The translations under genes and the position numbers were made by a program. Below are positions 26,619 through 35,712 of a stretch of 48,662 bases of DNA, one piece after another. The notes beneath the pieces are model-generated. The model was not told where the DNA came from, did no database searches, and saw nothing but the letters and a program-made list of their open reading frames with translations. The number at the start of each line of letters is the position of its first letter. Position 1 is the stretch's first letter. Source of the DNA: Verrucomicrobiota bacterium. GTDB lineage: Bacteria > Verrucomicrobiota > Verrucomicrobiia > Chthoniobacterales > JAFAMB01. The stretch lies in contig JAFBAP010000081.1 in the NCBI GenBank assembly GCA_019247695.1, positions 1 to 48,662 of the forward strand, written 5' to 3'.

Positions 26619-27401
26619 ATGCTCCGGGTCAGCCATCCCCGTTGGAAAGCCCATGACGTCCGTCCGCATTTCAAGCCGGCTCGAGAGCATTATGCACCTG
26701 CCGACCAGCCGATGTTTGAGGCTGCCTATGCCGAGCTTTGCCGGATTGACCTGAATGGGAAAAACGTCCTCGAGGTCTGTTGCGGAGCCGGCATGCTGGC
26801 AGTGTGCCTGGCCAGGGTTTTTCCGGATGCCCGGATTACGGCCCTCGACCGGTACGCCGATGCGGGCGGCGAGATCACGGCCGTGCAACCTGAGTTGCCC
26901 AACCTCAAGTACGTCGTCGGCGACGCCTTGAACCTTCCGCAGTACGCCGATGGGTCATTCGATCTGATCTATGGGCAGGCCACCCTTCACCACCTCGCGC
27001 ACGATTGCACCCGCGTGGCGCTGGAGTACTCACGACTGCTGAAACCGGGCGGCCGCCTCATTTTCATCTATGAGCCGCTTGGTCATAACCTGCTGGTGGA
27101 CGTAATCCGAGCGGCACGGATCGCCCGCCGGGAACTTGGTGATGAAAGTAACCTCTACCTTTCCATGCTTGAAGGGATCACCCGGGCTTTTTCCCACTGC
27201 GCCGGCTGCGAAGTCCAGGTTTTCAACCTGCTAAGCTATGCGGTCAAGGGAGTTCAAAACCAGGCGATCCTGGCGGCGGCGCACAACCTGGATGCATGGA
27301 TCCTGGAGCGTCATCCGAAACTTTTAAGGTATTGCGCGAACTGCAACATCGTCTTCACGAAGGCTGCCCGGCAAAATTCTCCGGCCGAGCCCGCCGGGTG
27401 A
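26619..27401 (+). CDS. Class I SAM-dependent methyltransferase
   Basis: 260 residues. Motif I is VLEVCCGAGMLAVCLAR, with ALDRYADAGGEI as motif II and VVGDALNLPQYADGSFDLIY as motif III. Post I is LKPGGRLIFIYEPLGHNLL, giving a complete class I set; the fold is clear and the substrate is not. The ATG at 26619 is preferred because the earlier in-frame extension overlaps the GT4 coding sequence in another frame. Candidates include C- or O-methylation in polysaccharide synthesis, which is inference. Confidence 0.88.
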   Translation: MLRVSHPRWKAHDVRPHFKPAREHYAPADQPMFEAAYAELCRIDLNGKNVLEVCCGAGMLAVCLARVFPDARITALDRYADAGGEITAVQPELPNLKYVVGDALNLPQYADGSFDLIYGQATLHHLAHDCTRVALEYSRLLKPGGRLIFIYEPLGHNLLVDVIRAARIARRELGDESNLYLSMLEGITRAFSHCAGCEVQVFNLLSYAVKGVQNQAILAAAHNLDAWILERHPKLLRYCANCNIVFTKAARQNSPAEPAG

Positions 27402-27458
27402 GGCGCGTAAGGATAACGTCGTCTTTCGCGGGAGAATCTGCGCGCGACGCCTTCTGTC

Positions 27459-27534
27459 GCCCCTACAGGGCTCATCATGATTTTACGGTTCCCCAGGGTA
27501 AACCCTGGGCTATGTTCTACCGCCCCTTCGGGGC
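27459..27534 (-). repeat. REP-like element of three GC-rich hairpins
   Basis: Three palindromes in about 76 bp: GCCCCTACAGGGCT (27459-27472), a perfect CCCAGGGT-AA-ACCCTGGG (27492-27509), and GCCCC-TTC-GGGGC (27522-27534). This motif order resembles dispersed REP/RAYT-type extragenic palindromic elements seen in several phyla, from memory; no RAYT transposase is in the window. Confidence 0.6.
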
Positions 27535-27547
27535 TGAAATCCGGTCG

Positions 27548-27663
27548 GAATTCTATCAATACAACTGTGTAAATGATAAAGGCCGATTTAACGCCGTGCG
27601 GAGCCTCCGGCGGCGTCGCCCTGCCAGAATTTTATCTGAACAACTGTCTAAATGGTATTAGGC
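27548..27663. repeat. Imperfect ~37-bp direct repeat flanking a GC-rich spacer
   Basis: 27548-27583 and 27627-27663 match with few substitutions (shared blocks ACAACTGT, TAAATG, AGGC; both start GAATT). They immediately follow the three-hairpin element. The stretch 27402-27696 holds no gene. Confidence 0.6.
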
Positions 27664-27696
27664 TCGGGTACCCCCCGCCATAAAGGTATCACCTTA

Positions 27697-28890
27697 CTAA
27701 CTGCCCTTGGAGGGGAGGAGGCTCCTGATGATTCGCTCGTAGCCGTCGAGCACACGCGGCCAATGGTACTGCCGTGCGACGGCCGTCCGGCCCGCAGCCG
27801 CCAGATCCGCCCTGGTAACGTTGTCAAGCAGCACGCGGCGGAGCGCCCGGACCAGGCCAACGTTAGTGAGCGCAGTGATCCCTCCCGGCATTTCCGTAAT
27901 TGCTCCGCTTGGTACGGCGACGAACGGAACACCGTTTGCCATGGCTTCCAAGAGGACGATCGGCTGGGTCTCGGCGTTAGCCGTCAACAGGAATGCGTCC
28001 GCGGCCCGGTAAGCGGCGCAAGTCTCCGCTCGAGAAAGCCCGGCCAGCAGCCTTACGTCGCCCGTGAACCCCCCTGCGCGCAGCTTTGCCAGCGCAGCTT
28101 CCAGCTCATTCATGTATTCATTGTGTTCACTCCCGATAAAGACCAGGGCTGCACCGGGCACGGCGGCTTCGGCGAAAACCCGGAGCGCCCGGATTTGGTT
28201 TTTTCGTCCGCTGTAATTCGCGACGCAAAGGACCAGCCTGGCACGATCATCGATGCCGTGGAGGGCGCGAAAAGGGATTGCGGCATTTGCGAATTCCTCC
28301 GGCCGTACGCCGTTTGGAAGCACCGTATGGCGCCGGTAACCGGTCAGATCGGCAACCAGATGGTCGATGAACCGGCGAAGATTGCGCTTCTCGCTAAGTA
28401 AAACGACCTGGTCATAACGGCGCAGGTCCGAGGCCAATCGAAGCGCGATCGGCAACCGCCCGATCCATTGGCCGATCCCGAAATAAGGCGGCCGATGGAA
28501 CGTCAGCAGGTGAGTGGAAAAGCCATGACTTACCAGCACCTTGCGCGCCGTCGTGGCCGGAAAGACGTTTTGTGCCAGGAACGTTGACCAGACATTCCAG
28601 TATTGGCAGATGATAACATCGCACGGAAACTGTGCGACGAAGCGCTGATAACCGGCAACCTCACCCCGCATGCCGGTCCGCCACCCGGGTCGACCTTCAA
28701 CATCGAATTCATAAACCGGGATCCCGTTTACCGGCGATCCTTTGCGCTCAGGATGCGGGCAGGTGACGACGGACACGGCAAATCCGCGTTCGGCGAGGCC
28801 CTCGGCCAGATTGGCTGCGGCCACGGCAACGCCGTCGTAAGCCGGCAGGTAGGTTACCGTGGTGAGGAGAACTCGCGGCGGTGCGCTCAT
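27697..28890 (-). CDS. GT4-family glycosyltransferase
   Basis: 397 residues. The first domain begins VLLTTVTYLPAYDGVAVAAA, with the GT4 glycine/alanine-rich loop. The donor domain starts RLVLCVANYSGRKNQIRALR, followed by FIGSEHNEYMNELEAAL and the E-x7-E motif in TANAETQPIVLLEAMANGVP. The start at 28890 overlaps the stop of the upstream flippase gene by 4 bases (ATGA), so the two are translationally coupled in a minus-strand run polymerase-flippase-GT4. Confidence 0.92.
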   Translation of the reverse strand: MSAPPRVLLTTVTYLPAYDGVAVAAANLAEGLAERGFAVSVVTCPHPERKGSPVNGIPVYEFDVEGRPGWRTGMRGEVAGYQRFVAQFPCDVIICQYWNVWSTFLAQNVFPATTARKVLVSHGFSTHLLTFHRPPYFGIGQWIGRLPIALRLASDLRRYDQVVLLSEKRNLRRFIDHLVADLTGYRRHTVLPNGVRPEEFANAAIPFRALHGIDDRARLVLCVANYSGRKNQIRALRVFAEAAVPGAALVFIGSEHNEYMNELEAALAKLRAGGFTGDVRLLAGLSRAETCAAYRAADAFLLTANAETQPIVLLEAMANGVPFVAVPSGAITEMPGGITALTNVGLVRALRRVLLDNVTRADLAAAGRTAVARQYHWPRVLDGYERIIRSLLPSKGS

Positions 28891-30452
28891 GGAACGCTGG
28901 TGACGGAACGCTGGCGCGCACGCTGAAAAAGTTTGTGCACAAACGCGATCCTTCGCAGGTAACCGGCCAACTCCAACCGCAGGTGCGGGTCCAATCCCAC
29001 CGACCAGGCCAAGGCGGCGCCGATGAGGCCGGCCGTGCCCGAGATTAGAAACAACGGCAGGCCGCGTTCCGCGCCGGGCAACCGAAAAAGCGCTTCGCAA
29101 CACACGGAAAAACTGAGGATGAAGGCAAAACTCCGTTTCAACCAGCCCCAGGTGACCTGGGGCCACGGTAATGAGAAATACAGGCTCACGAAGCGGGTTC
29201 CGAACCACATGCCGCAAAGCAGGTTGGCCACCAGTGACGAGATGAACACACCGGTAAACCCGAGCGGTTTGGCCAGGATCAAACTCAGGGCGACCACCAA
29301 CACGCCTTCGGCTAACGCATAATACTTGTACTTCCCGACCAGCTTGGTAATCCCGGTCATGCCCGTGTAGCATCGGCTTACGCAGAAAACAAAAAGGCAG
29401 GCCGCGGCCGCGAGATCACTGCCTGCATCCCAGGTGACTCTACCGCCCGTCCAGACAAACACGAAATGCCGGTTTGCCGCGGCTCCCAGGACTGCAAAGG
29501 TGCCTGCCAGCACCGCGGACAGAGAGACGACGTTTGCCAGCCGGTACTGCAGCCTGGCCCGTTCTCCCCTTGCCACCATCTCGGAGAGCGCCGGTGAGGA
29601 GGAATCGAAGAGTCGCGAGATGAGCTGCTGGGTCATCGAGAACGCCTTGGTGCAGATCGACCAGACACCAGCCGCTCCAAAACCGAGAAAATGCGAAACC
29701 ACGACGAGCTGCGTCGCCGAGGTGAGTTGGGCCGCGACGGATAACACAAAAAAATCGCGGCTGAGGCCGGTGACCGCCCTGAACAATGGAAAGTTTAGCG
29801 GGCCCCAGTACCTCGTGTGAGGAATAAGCTTGAAATGGATGGAAAAGAACGCCGTCGACAACGTGTAGATCGTGACGCCGACCAGGCCGGCATAACCCAG
29901 GCTGAAATAGGAGCAGCCCGCCTTGAGCGCGATCCACAGCGCCAGGAGGCTCGCCAGGTGCACGGCGATGTTTGTGTAATGGATGATGTCCAGGCGCTGG
30001 TGACTCCAAAGGGGGAGCCCGAAAGGCTGGGCCAGCATGCTTACGCCGAGCACGGTGCATTGAAGCAGCAGAAGGGACGAGAAATCCCCTGCCCGGTCCG
30101 CACTGACGCCAAGGAGCGTTGCGAGCCATGGGCCTGCACAGGCGCCGCACGCCACGATCACCAGGCCGAGCACGGCAAACACGATAAACGCGGCTTTAAA
30201 CACGGCCCCGTACGTTCCCGCTTTGGGATCATCCTTGAAGTCGATCAACACCCGGGAGATAGACTGGGCGAACCCGAGGTCGAGCAACGTCAGGTAACTT
30301 GCCACCTGGGTGACCACGGCCCAAAGACCGAAGTCGGACGCCTTCAGGTAATGCAACGCGATCGGGATCGACAGCCCGATCGAGATGGCATTGGCCGCCA
30401 GAGCGAGGTACCCGGCGCCGACCGCCACCATAAGGCGTCTGGTACGACTCAT
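28887..30452 (-). CDS. Wzx-like polysaccharide flippase
   Basis: 521 residues of hydrophobic sequence, with about 12-14 transmembrane helices. The N-terminal pattern MSRTRRLMVAVGAGYLALAA, then YLKASDFGLWAVVTQVASYL and a GFAQSISRVLIDF segment, is typical of polysaccharide flippases of the MOP superfamily, which move undecaprenyl-linked oligosaccharides across the inner membrane. The 12-bp gap to the polymerase stop and 4-base overlap with the GT4 gene put it in a minus-strand operon. The donor oligosaccharide is unknown. Confidence 0.85.
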   Translation of the reverse strand: MSRTRRLMVAVGAGYLALAANAISIGLSIPIALHYLKASDFGLWAVVTQVASYLTLLDLGFAQSISRVLIDFKDDPKAGTYGAVFKAAFIVFAVLGLVIVACGACAGPWLATLLGVSADRAGDFSSLLLLQCTVLGVSMLAQPFGLPLWSHQRLDIIHYTNIAVHLASLLALWIALKAGCSYFSLGYAGLVGVTIYTLSTAFFSIHFKLIPHTRYWGPLNFPLFRAVTGLSRDFFVLSVAAQLTSATQLVVVSHFLGFGAAGVWSICTKAFSMTQQLISRLFDSSSPALSEMVARGERARLQYRLANVVSLSAVLAGTFAVLGAAANRHFVFVWTGGRVTWDAGSDLAAAACLFVFCVSRCYTGMTGITKLVGKYKYYALAEGVLVVALSLILAKPLGFTGVFISSLVANLLCGMWFGTRFVSLYFSLPWPQVTWGWLKRSFAFILSFSVCCEALFRLPGAERGLPLFLISGTAGLIGAALAWSVGLDPHLRLELAGYLRRIAFVHKLFQRARQRSVTSVP

Positions 30453-30464
30453 GAGGATGCCGGT

Positions 30465-32018
30465 TCAGGTCACGCTGTGGTCGAGCGCGGCAACCGCCGT
30501 ATGGGGGGCCTGCACTTGGTTCCAAGCGGCAAAATTGTTTTCAACAAGTTTGAACAAGCCACACGTAAAAAGCGTGGTCGGAAGACCTGAATCGTAGCCG
30601 CCAAAGATGAACACGTACTGAAACGGCTCGTAGAGGGCCGGCAACACGGTCATCATCGCGATCGGGAAATAAGGCGAACCCATGGTGACCCGCAGCAATC
30701 CGAACCCGTGCACCGCCAGGTACACAAGCAATGCCAGGTAAAGCATGAGGCCCACCACGCCGACAAAACGAACGGCCGAGATCGGCCCGCTGTGAAACGC
30801 GCCCTGAATCATGAACACCTCCTGGGCTTCGTGGCCGATATAATCCTGACCGGATTGCATGATGGAAAGCTCGTAGGCGCTGAACCCGAAGCCGTCGCCG
30901 AAAACCTTGTCCTTGATGAAGTCACTCGTGCTCAGAGCCGTGCGCCACATGTACACGCGCCAGTCGACGGAGGTTTCGGCATCGCTGACCGCTTCAGGGT
31001 CCCACTTGCCCGGCAAGAACGAAAGGGCGCGCTGCACGTTGACCGGCAGGTGAACGCCTTTGGCCTGCAAACCGCATAGCAGCAGGAGCATCAGCGCGAG
31101 GACGGCCCCTAATTGTACCAGCTTCGAAAATCCGTGCCGCACAAAGGCGGAAAGCGCGAACAGGCAAACCAAAAAGAGAATGCCGTTCCGGAACCCCGCC
31201 AGACCCATCGCCGCGAAGCACGCCAGAAACCCGAGGCACCGGGCCGGGCGAAGGGGATTGATCAGCGAAAACGGATCGAAATAGCTGGCCAGGGCGACGC
31301 CGCACGCCCGCGCCCCGGTTGCCAGATCGAAGATACGGTCCACGCTTTCATCCGCTGCGCCTGCCGGTTTAAGGTCTCGAAAAAAGCTCGAGACATCGAT
31401 GCCGCCGTAGAAGTAAGCGATGTAGGGCAGGCTGCCCGGAAACAAGTACCCGATTAAGCCGAGCAGGGAAACCAGGGCTGAAGGAATGACCGCCAGCGCC
31501 GGCAAACGCAGGGCCAGTTTTGGGCCCATCCGGCTCCGGGAGAGCACAAAGTAGGCTAAAAACCCGATCAGCGCGTCAAAGTAAGGCCGCCCTCCAACCA
31601 TCGACGAGCCGAAGGCGGCAACCCCTACCGGGTGACGTGCATAGACAAACATCACGTAAGCCAGGTTCAGATAGAGCAGAAGGTCAACGGCGGTGGTGCG
31701 TGTGCGGAGGGGCAGCCCGCGCAGGGCCATCAGCGTGAGAAAAACGGCCGCGGCCAGCAGGACGGCGAGTTCCCTGACGCTGAACGGCAGCGGCAAAAAC
31801 CCGAGGCGGCCGGTGAGAAACCAGGCGAGCGGAATGAAGACCCACACGTAGCTCTGCATTCGAAGCACCAGGGCAACGATTGCAGCCGCACCGAATACCG
31901 CCAGCACGGAAACCCATTCGTCCGAGCCGATGCAGATGCCGAGAGTCACCGCACCGACCACCCCAAGGACGGTGACCACCGTGAGGGTAAGGCGTGCTTC
32001 AAGGAGTCTCGGGTCCAT
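30465..32018 (-). CDS. O-antigen polymerase/ligase-like membrane protein (Wzy-like)
   Basis: 517 residues, with about 11-12 hydrophobic helices; the N-terminal helices run from LTVVTVLGVVGAVTLGICIG to VFIPLAWFLTGRLGFLPLP. The long periplasmic loop around residues 330-400 includes DWRVYMWRTALSTSDFIKDK and GDGFGFSAYELSIMQSGQDY, similar in position to the large loop of Wzy/WaaL-type enzymes where sugar joining occurs. The name is based on topology and the neighbouring flippase, because no single signature residue set defines these proteins. The start at 32018 is separated from a divergent GT2 gene by 213 bp with a perfect 7-bp inverted repeat. Confidence 0.7.
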   Translation of the reverse strand: MDPRLLEARLTLTVVTVLGVVGAVTLGICIGSDEWVSVLAVFGAAAIVALVLRMQSYVWVFIPLAWFLTGRLGFLPLPFSVRELAVLLAAAVFLTLMALRGLPLRTRTTAVDLLLYLNLAYVMFVYARHPVGVAAFGSSMVGGRPYFDALIGFLAYFVLSRSRMGPKLALRLPALAVIPSALVSLLGLIGYLFPGSLPYIAYFYGGIDVSSFFRDLKPAGAADESVDRIFDLATGARACGVALASYFDPFSLINPLRPARCLGFLACFAAMGLAGFRNGILFLVCLFALSAFVRHGFSKLVQLGAVLALMLLLLCGLQAKGVHLPVNVQRALSFLPGKWDPEAVSDAETSVDWRVYMWRTALSTSDFIKDKVFGDGFGFSAYELSIMQSGQDYIGHEAQEVFMIQGAFHSGPISAVRFVGVVGLMLYLALLVYLAVHGFGLLRVTMGSPYFPIAMMTVLPALYEPFQYVFIFGGYDSGLPTTLFTCGLFKLVENNFAAWNQVQAPHTAVAALDHSVT

Positions 32019-32058
32019 ACGTCAACAAAGCCACCGCTGCATCTGCCGGTGCAAGATA

Positions 32059-32079
32059 TTGATTATCGGCGGTAATCAA
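32059..32079. promoter_or_regulatory. Operator-like inverted repeat in the divergent polymerase/GT2 spacer
   Basis: TTGATTA and TAATCAA are perfectly complementary across a 7-nt loop. The 213-bp spacer (32019-32231) also has an imperfect 9-bp direct repeat (GATCTGACC, GATCTGATT) just before the GT2 ATG. It has no T-run, so an operator is more likely than a terminator. Confidence 0.4.
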
Positions 32080-32231
32080 CCACCCTGTACCGAATCCGTG
32101 GGATGATTGGAAAGCCAAAACCCGCCGGTTTTTCGAGGTGCGGCCATGAAAAGCTTGACTCACTTCCAGCCGGTTTTGCTTTGCGGGAATTCCGGCGGGA
32201 GAGTTGCGACCCGATCTGACCGATCTGATTT

Positions 32232-33080
32232 ATGGATTCCGCCATCTCAATCGTCACCCCCGGTTTTCGCCAGCCCGACCTCCTGAAGCTGTGTTCACGG
32301 TCCGTTCTTGATCAGGCCGGCGTCGAGGTGGAGCACGTCATCCAGGAAGGCGGCGGGCCCCCGGCGCCGGGCGCCTGGCAGCCGGACGATGCTCGAGTGA
32401 AGCTGACCGTGGAACCGGATCACGGAATGTACGACGCCCTGAACCGCGGTCTGCGGAAGGCGCGCGGGGCGATCATCGGTCACCTGAATTGCGACGAGCA
32501 ATACCTGCCGGGTGCGTTGCTGCGTGTAAGCAGGTTCTTTGCGGCTCACCCTGGTATCGAAGTGGTGTTCGGTGATGCCGTTTTGATCGACCTGGAGGGA
32601 ACGCCGCTCAGTTACCGGCGAATTTTGGCGCCCAAGTGGAACCATACGCGGCACGCTCACCTGGGCACGCTCACCTGTTCCACCTTTTTTCGTCGCTCGT
32701 TGCTGGATCGCGGATTCTTCTACCCCGACCATTACCAGGCAATTGGTGATGCCGCGCTGGTTTTGCGATGGTTAAAGGCCGGGGTGGCCATGGCGACCCT
32801 GCCCGTGGCCCTGGCCGCATTCACTTTCACGGGACGTAACCTCGGCGCCAGCGAAGTGGCCGCCAGGGAAAAGGCGATCCTGGAGCGAGAGTTTGGGACG
32901 GACCTTGCCCGGCTCCGGCCCTACTTCGTCCTCCAGCACCGCTTCCGCAAGGCCCTTGCAGGGGCCTACTGGCCAAGGAGGCTGGCGGTCCCCGTTTACA
33001 GCCGGCGTTCGCCCGAACGCCGGGAAACCCGGATACTCAGCGGCTGGCGGTATCGCTGGCCGGCCGAACTGGCCCGGTAG
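32232..33080 (+). CDS. GT2-family glycosyltransferase
   Basis: 282 residues with a GT-A fold. It starts ISIVTPGFRQPDLLKLCSRS, as GT2 enzymes do. The first acidic motif is EPDHGMYDALNRGLRKARG, and the DxD-like motif appears as LNCDEQYLPGAL. LTCSTFFRRSLLDRGFFYPD is the post-metal loop, and IGDAALVLRWLKAGV the conserved C-terminal motif. Such enzymes add hexoses, deoxyhexoses or amino sugars during polysaccharide assembly; the donor is not predictable. Directly after the stop there is a heptamer array. Confidence 0.92.
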   Translation: MDSAISIVTPGFRQPDLLKLCSRSVLDQAGVEVEHVIQEGGGPPAPGAWQPDDARVKLTVEPDHGMYDALNRGLRKARGAIIGHLNCDEQYLPGALLRVSRFFAAHPGIEVVFGDAVLIDLEGTPLSYRRILAPKWNHTRHAHLGTLTCSTFFRRSLLDRGFFYPDHYQAIGDAALVLRWLKAGVAMATLPVALAAFTFTGRNLGASEVAAREKAILEREFGTDLARLRPYFVLQHRFRKALAGAYWPRRLAVPVYSRRSPERRETRILSGWRYRWPAELAR

Positions 33081-33084
33081 AAAG

Positions 33085-33133
33085 AACGGGTAACGGGTAA
33101 CGGGTAACGAGTAACGGGTAACGAGTAACGGGT
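33085..33133 (+). repeat. Heptamer array (AACGGGT x7) after the GT2 stop
   Basis: Seven contiguous 7-bp units, five AACGGGT and two AACGAGT, beginning 5 bp after the stop codon. The motif is the complement of the array at 11312-11332, upstream of ribE. Confidence 0.9.
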
Positions 33134-33150
33134 AACCAATAGCGGGTGTC

Positions 33151-33287
33151 GGTCACACGGCGGGCACAGTGAGGAGGGCGGGCACAACGACTGAGTTCAC
33201 ACGGTCACACGGCGGGCACGGCGGGTTTGGCGGGCACAACGACTGAGTTCACACGGCGAACACGGCGGGCCACGGCGACCACGGCGG
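33151..33287 (+). repeat. Repeat module A (partly duplicated)
   Basis: A partial copy (33151-33202) runs into a complete copy (33203-33287) with the same order as at 10803 and 15927. A GAAGAGGAAAGAGG tract and three in-phase GAGTTCG/GAGTTCC units (33305-33325) follow. Confidence 0.85.
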
Positions 33288-33344
33288 GAAGAGGAAAGAG
33301 GAAAGAGTTCGGAGTTCGGAGTTCCAGCATGGGGGTGGGTGCGA

Positions 33345-33414
33345 GTGTCAATCTGTGTAATCTGTGGATGTTTTGTCTCTTTTCTGCGTTCTTCTGCGTG
33401 GTCTGCGGATAATT
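33345..33414 (+). repeat. Repeat module B, copy 4, at the GT4 3' end
   Basis: Matches the other B copies but lacks the first TCTGTG unit. Its lead-in GGGTGCGAGTGTCAA is also found before copy 3. A GTCTGCGGATAATT tail ends 8 bp before the GT4 stop (33422), and ATCTGTGGA also lies inside the final GT4 codons. Confidence 0.8.
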
Positions 33415-33421
33415 TTTTGTT

Positions 33422-34621
33422 TTATCTGTGGACCCGCTGAGTGAAAGGAACGCCAGCGCTGGCGTAGATGCCGGCGACGCGGCGCAACCAAAGGTCCCGG
33501 CCGAACTCACGGCGCAGTTTGCGTTTGCCTTGTTCGGCCAGGGTGGCGGCAAGTTTGCGTTCCTGCAGCGCTCGTTCCAGCGCGCAGGCAAACCCGTCCG
33601 TATCCTCCACCCGGGCAACCAGGCTCGCCCCTTTTCCGGTTTCAGGAAGCGAGCCCCAGTCGGAAACCACCAGGCCGCGCCCGTTAGCCCAGGCCTCAAG
33701 GACGACCAGGGGAAACGGTTCATCCCAAACCGAGGGGATGACGGCGAACTTAGCCCCGGCCCAGAGCGCGCCTTGTTCGGACGGCGGGACGAACCCCGTG
33801 AAGGATACGTTAGGCAGATTCAAAGCGTTGACCAGCGCCCGGCATTCCCCTTCCAACGGCCCCGTGCCGGCAATCACGAGCCGGCCCGCTGAGGTCGGGA
33901 TCCCGGCCCAGGCACGGATCAACTGGATAACGCCCTTTTCGGGCGAGAGCCGGCCGAGAAACAAGGCGTAGCCATCGTCCGGTACCGCCGTTTGAAAGTT
34001 GGGCGTGGGTTCCAGGTAATGGGGGAGGACGTGAAGCTTGCCTTCCGGCAACCCCATCTTGAGGTGGAGCCGTTTTTGCACCTCGCTCAGAGCCACCCAC
34101 GCGTCGACCTTTGAGAAGGTTTTGAGCCAGCGGACCCGCTGGAGGGTGATTCCCATGGTCCCGCAGGCAACCCGGCTCTCCCGCCAACACCTGGTCAAAA
34201 CCGCGGGAAGAAAATTCCCACGAATGCACCGGTGACACGGTTGGCCGTGGTTGAGGAAAAAGCCGTTCACGCACGACAGACGATAATTGTGGAGGAAGTG
34301 TACGACCGGCACGCCAAGCTCGAAAGCGGCTTTATAGATGCCGGGCGACAATGCCGGAAGGACGTTGTGGATCTCAAAGGCCTGATACCGGCGCTCACGC
34401 TGCAACGCGCGGAGGTGATTCGCAGCCGGCGCGTTATGCACCACTTTGAGCGGAGCCTGGATGCGTTGTCCCCAGCTTTTACCCAGGAGGTCGTCCGTGG
34501 AGTATTCAAACCAGTCCGCTTCCAGGTAATCTTCGAGGTCCGCATGAATCCTCTTCGCCACGGCTTCTTCGCCCCCGAAACGCTGGTAACGTGCGAATAT
34601 CCGTAAAACGCGCGGCCTCAT
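33422..34621 (-). CDS. GT4-family glycosyltransferase
   Basis: 399 residues. The N-terminus RPRVLRIFARYQRFGGEEAV is a common GT4 opening; HFLHNYRLSCVNGFFLNHGQ and GQPCHRCIRGNFLPAVLTRC give an unusual Cys-rich insert typical of a subgroup of bacterial GT4 enzymes, whose possible metal role is not known to me. The donor domain starts YALFLGRLSPEKGVIQLIRA, and the E-x7-E motif lies in PSVWDEPFPLVVLEAWANGR. The C-terminal codons partly coincide with a repeat unit (RVHR-stop encoded by sequence resembling module B), so the exact C-terminus may be recent. Divergent from the exosortase gene by 124 bp. Confidence 0.9.
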   Translation of the reverse strand: MRPRVLRIFARYQRFGGEEAVAKRIHADLEDYLEADWFEYSTDDLLGKSWGQRIQAPLKVVHNAPAANHLRALQRERRYQAFEIHNVLPALSPGIYKAAFELGVPVVHFLHNYRLSCVNGFFLNHGQPCHRCIRGNFLPAVLTRCWRESRVACGTMGITLQRVRWLKTFSKVDAWVALSEVQKRLHLKMGLPEGKLHVLPHYLEPTPNFQTAVPDDGYALFLGRLSPEKGVIQLIRAWAGIPTSAGRLVIAGTGPLEGECRALVNALNLPNVSFTGFVPPSEQGALWAGAKFAVIPSVWDEPFPLVVLEAWANGRGLVVSDWGSLPETGKGASLVARVEDTDGFACALERALQERKLAATLAEQGKRKLRREFGRDLWLRRVAGIYASAGVPFTQRVHR

Positions 34622-34745
34622 TTTGAGCTTACAAGATGGCCTCGAAACCTCCCTTTGTCGAAAGGACCGGCCACCGGTTACGCGCGGCTCCGAGGTCTAC
34701 GCTTGTCCATTACCCGGAAATTGTGTATCGAACCGTCCGCACGTA

Positions 34746-35693
34746 ATGAATTGGCGCCGGCTTTCTACCCGTTACGATTGGCTTATTCCGGCAGCGACCA
34801 GCGCGGTGGCTTTGGCTGTCTTATTCGCGGGAGTCCCGTACTCTCTCGGGTACGGCCTCCGGCCAAGTTCGCTGTTCAGGCAGACCTGGTCGATGTGGAT
34901 GGCGTATCCGGAGTGGGGCCACGGCCTCCTGGTCATTCCGCTCGCCGCGTTTCTGGTTTACCTGAAGCGAAATGACCTGAAGCAAATTCCCATTCGAGGA
35001 TCGTGGTGGGGGCTGCCCGTGCTGATCCTGGCGATCGCATTATTTTGGGCGGGTTTTATCACCGACCTCCAATACGCCGGGTATGCCGCCCTGCAACTTT
35101 TCACGGCCGGCCTGGTGATTTGGTTTCTGGGCACGCGCTTTTTCGGCGCCGTCTTTTTTATCTGGCTGTTTCTGAGCTTCGCGTGGCCGCTGGTTTTCCT
35201 TGACCAATACGTGGCGTTCCCGCTCCGCCTGCTCATGAGCAGCGCGAGCGCGCACGCCCTGAACCTGCTGGGAATAGCGACCATTCGAGCCGGGACGGCG
35301 ATTTTGTCGGGGCCGGATCCGGCGGCCGGGGTTGTGACCGGCCAGCGGTTCAGCGTGGATGTGGCCGACCCATGCAGCGGGTTGCACTCGCTGTTTGCGC
35401 TCACGATGGTTTCAGCCCTTTATGGCATCGCGGTTTTTCGGCGCTGGTGGCAGGTCCTCGTTTTAGTCCTGGCGGCGTTTCCGCTGGCCATCTTCGGGAA
35501 TTTCTGCCGGATCATCCTGCTCACTTTCGGCACCATTTCCTTCGGGAGCCGTTTCGCGTTGGGTTCGGAGGAACACCCTGCCTGGTTTCATTCCGCGGCA
35601 GGATTTTTCGTCTACGGCGTCGCGCTGGCGGGCCTGCAGTTGCTTGGGATCGCCCTCAGCCGTCTGTCCGCGAAGCCTTCGGCTGCAGATTGA
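34746..35693 (+). CDS. Exosortase (exosortase/archaeosortase family)
   Basis: Membrane transpeptidase-like enzyme that cleaves C-terminal PEP-CTERM-type sorting signals; 315 residues with about 8 transmembrane helices. The three catalytic residues are visible in the usual order: Cys210 in DVADPCSGLHSLFAL, Arg255 in GNFCRIILLTFG, and His282 in PAWFHSAAGFFVYGVAL. The ATG at 34746 precedes MNWRRLST; the earlier in-frame part overlaps the divergent spacer and is not conserved-looking. An EpsI-type partner follows after 19 bp. The subtype (A, B, C and so on) cannot be assigned, and no substrate with a PEP-CTERM-like tail is found in the window. Confidence 0.92.
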   Translation: MNWRRLSTRYDWLIPAATSAVALAVLFAGVPYSLGYGLRPSSLFRQTWSMWMAYPEWGHGLLVIPLAAFLVYLKRNDLKQIPIRGSWWGLPVLILAIALFWAGFITDLQYAGYAALQLFTAGLVIWFLGTRFFGAVFFIWLFLSFAWPLVFLDQYVAFPLRLLMSSASAHALNLLGIATIRAGTAILSGPDPAAGVVTGQRFSVDVADPCSGLHSLFALTMVSALYGIAVFRRWWQVLVLVLAAFPLAIFGNFCRIILLTFGTISFGSRFALGSEEHPAWFHSAAGFFVYGVALAGLQLLGIALSRLSAKPSAAD

Positions 35694-35712
35694 TTCGTTA
35701 CACCCTCACGCC

